Translations under genes and position numbers: made by a program | The notes under the pieces: model-generated | Database searches by the model: none | Told to the model about the DNA's origin: nothing | Seen by the model: the letters and a program-made list of their open reading frames with translations, nothing else | Source: Pseudorasbora parva | Taxonomy: Eukaryota > Chordata > Actinopteri > Cypriniformes > Gobionidae | Length of the DNA stretch: 64,000 nucleotides | Direction: 5' to 3' | Assembly (NCBI RefSeq): GCF_024679245.1 | Contig: NC_090176.1 | Span: forward strand, 25,792,546 to 25,856,545 | Shown: piece after piece, positions 62,762 through 64,000 of the stretch | How the letters are laid out: every line of letters begins with the position of its first letter | How positions within the stretch are numbered: position 1 is the stretch's first letter

Positions 62762-62862
62762 TAAAGACTTTTCGGAGATATGCAGGATGCAATGCTACTC
62801 TATAGGTACTCAAGATTGACATGACACTGACTGAAACTGAGTGTTTCACCCCCCCTTTAAGA

Positions 62863-63159
62863 TTGAACATTGGTCTGGGAGTCTCCTCTGTATTTTTTAC
62901 TGCACAAGAGGTGTGATCAATGAGCATTATTTAAATGACTCTGTTTGCAATTGGATAGTCCTTCAACCAATTAGACCACAAGAGGCGTGATCAACAGGCA
63001 TTGACCCATCGCTTCTCTATTAGTCATTGTGTTAAACCCGCCTGTGAATGATTCCCGCAACAGTGTAACAGAAGCAGTAGAATTGAATGTACAGGTTTCC
63101 AGACTGAGTTGCAGGGCGAAATCAAATCGCCGACAGATCAGCCTGGGTTTACCCAGTCT
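62863..63159. mobile_element. Unclassified ~300-bp segment between the TTAA element and the resumed host element
   Basis: Lies between the right TTAA end (62,862) and the right-hand AGTAAAAACA duplication (63,160). Near its right edge is the perfect short hairpin CTGGGT-TT-ACCCAG, six bases before the duplication. I know the sequence type (ACTGAGTTGCAGGGCGAAAT) as a frequent fish repeat but cannot classify it. It may be an older insertion into whose edge the TTAA element landed, or part of a longer form of that element. Confidence 0.5.
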
Positions 63160-63569
63160 AGTAAAAACAGTAATATTGTGAAATATTATTACAATTTAAA
63201 GTAACAGTTTTCTATTTTAATATTCTTTAAAATGTGATTGCAAAGCTGAATTTTCAGCATCATTAGTGGCACATGATCCTTCAGAAATCTTTCTAATATG
63301 CTGATTTGCTGCTCAAGAAACATTTACTTTTATCATCAATACAGTTGTGCTGCTTAATATTGTTTGTGCAAAATACAGTGACACATTTTCAGGATTGTTT
63401 GATGAATAGATAATTCAAAATAACATTATTTTATAATGAAATAGAAATATCGTATCATTTACAAGTCTTTACTGTCACTTTTGATCAATTTCATGCATAA
63501 TTGCACAACAAATTATTTATTTATTTATTTTTATCTTACTGATGCCAAAGTTTTTAACAGCCTAGTACA

Positions 63570-64000
63570 TCTTGAAGAAAAAAAACTCCGGAATTATGAT
63601 GTAAAAGTAACATTACTCATCATAAAATGCATCATGAAAGTATTTAGATTATATAATGTTCAATGTTTGTAATACGCTAAGGTACTAAAAAACACAAACT
63701 GCAGCCGAAACTCTTTTGGAAAAGCTCAATACGAAAAGTCCTCAAGGTCAGCAAAGCACTGATTACAGTGAAAGCGCCAGTGTTTACAGTGGTGGGAATG
63801 AGGGTTCAAAAACCTGCCAAATATGAACAAACAGATAAAGAAATACAAGAGAAGAAAGATCACCTTGTTCTTGTGAAATTCAGTGACACCCCATATGAAG
63901 GCACTGCCACTAATGACAACACTCACAGATTCATTTCAACACTACAGGTAGAAACATGTGGGGTAAAGCGAGTGTGTGTCATAAGTGTATCACATTGCAG
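63570..64000. other. Non-coding DNA, nothing firm
   Basis: A 66-codon minus-strand frame (63,726-63,926) contains a run of hydrophobic residues like a membrane segment, but there is no family resemblance or splice-site support, so I do not call it a gene. Confidence 0.4.

Larger units (their letters stand above)
41628..62862. mobile_element. TTAA-bounded DNA element, possibly Kolobok-like, split by the repeat array
   Basis: TTAAAGGGGGGGTGAAATGC at 41,628 is matched as an inverted repeat by GTTTCACCCCCCCTTTAA ending at 62,862. The element's own DNA is 41,628-42,984 and 62,762-62,862, about 1.46 kb. The rest is the inserted array. It carries THAP-domain remnants on the plus strand and a 41-codon frame on the minus strand. 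TTAA ends together with a THAP domain point to Kolobok as known from animal genomes, but no catalytic core is visible. Confidence 0.68.
41522..63569. mobile_element. TACACTACC-type element split by a 21.5-kb insertion
   Basis: The left piece 41,522-41,627 (TACACTACCGTTAAAAAGTC to AATACAGTAAAAACA) and the right piece 63,160-63,569 (AGTAAAAACAGTAATATTGT through GAATTTTCAGCATCATT to CCAAAGTTTTTAACAGCC) together form one nearly complete copy of the family also seen at 6,982. AGTAAAAACA is present on both sides (41,618-41,627 and 63,160-63,169), a 10-bp duplication made by the insertion. Confidence 0.82.

Noticed and set aside
63726..63926. 66-codon minus-strand frame with a membrane-like segment
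   Set aside because: Single feature without homology; T-rich DNA on this strand readily gives Phe/Leu/Ile runs.

Overview
This window looks like gene-free chromosomal DNA from a teleost fish, most probably a cyprinid (zebrafish, carp or goldfish type). The evidence is the base composition, long TC, AC and TA microsatellites, and a dense mix of short DNA transposons, palindromic MITEs and Tc1-like remnants that I recognise as fish or cyprinid types from memory. I found no convincing host coding exon. The open frames are short, lack a recognisable family, and many lie inside repeats. The only protein traces are decayed transposase pieces: two Tc1-like remnants, a THAP zinc-finger exon, and a 41-codon frame possibly from a P2X7-C-like transposon protein.

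Layout: 1-41.5 kb is mostly single-copy-looking AT-rich DNA with scattered elements. These include a palindromic MITE at 2.2 kb, a TACACTACC-type element at 7.0 kb, an 87-bp minisatellite at 9.7 kb and a hairpin at 10.7 kb. A Tc1-like transposase relic lies at 13.1-13.6 kb. A TTAA-bounded element at 15.3-16.5 kb carries a nested MITE, as does another at 24.4-25.4 kb. A 0.7-kb AGGGCC/GGCCCT element lies at 17.6 kb, a tRNA-like sequence at 20.4 kb, and an internally deleted Tc1-like element with its own insertion at 31.7-32.5 kb. A hAT-type element with 8-bp target duplications sits inside a palindromic MITE at 39.8-40.9 kb. A few complex stretches with homeodomain-type sites could be conserved non-coding DNA, but that cannot be tested here.

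The striking part is 41.5-63.6 kb. A TACACTACC-type element is split by a 21.5-kb insertion flanked by a 10-bp duplication. The insertion contains a TTAA-bounded, possibly Kolobok-like element with THAP remnants. That element is itself split by a 19.8-kb array of ten related 1.2-1.9-kb units plus one 2.2-kb cousin, all in the same orientation. The array is not a plain tandem duplication. Ten heads run one after another, each new head starting in the (AAT)n tract of the unit before. The matching ~50-bp 3' tails are missing at most junctions and are instead stacked in two places: two after unit 3 and seven after unit 10. The last seven tails are four of one subtype followed by three of another, which is the order expected if each unit inserted into the AAT tract of an earlier one (heads open, tails close, like brackets).

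Three element families in the window share one end plan. They carry a GCAGC motif (a GCTGC..GCAGC palindrome in two of them) and a short G-rich motif at the 5' end, then an AAT tract and a complementary C-rich motif at the 3' end. Two of them also have a small 3' hairpin. The paired end motifs differ between families but stay complementary within each. I consider this the best candidate for an under-described system: a non-autonomous, possibly rolling-circle (Helitron/Helentron-like) element that uses its own microsatellite as a landing site.
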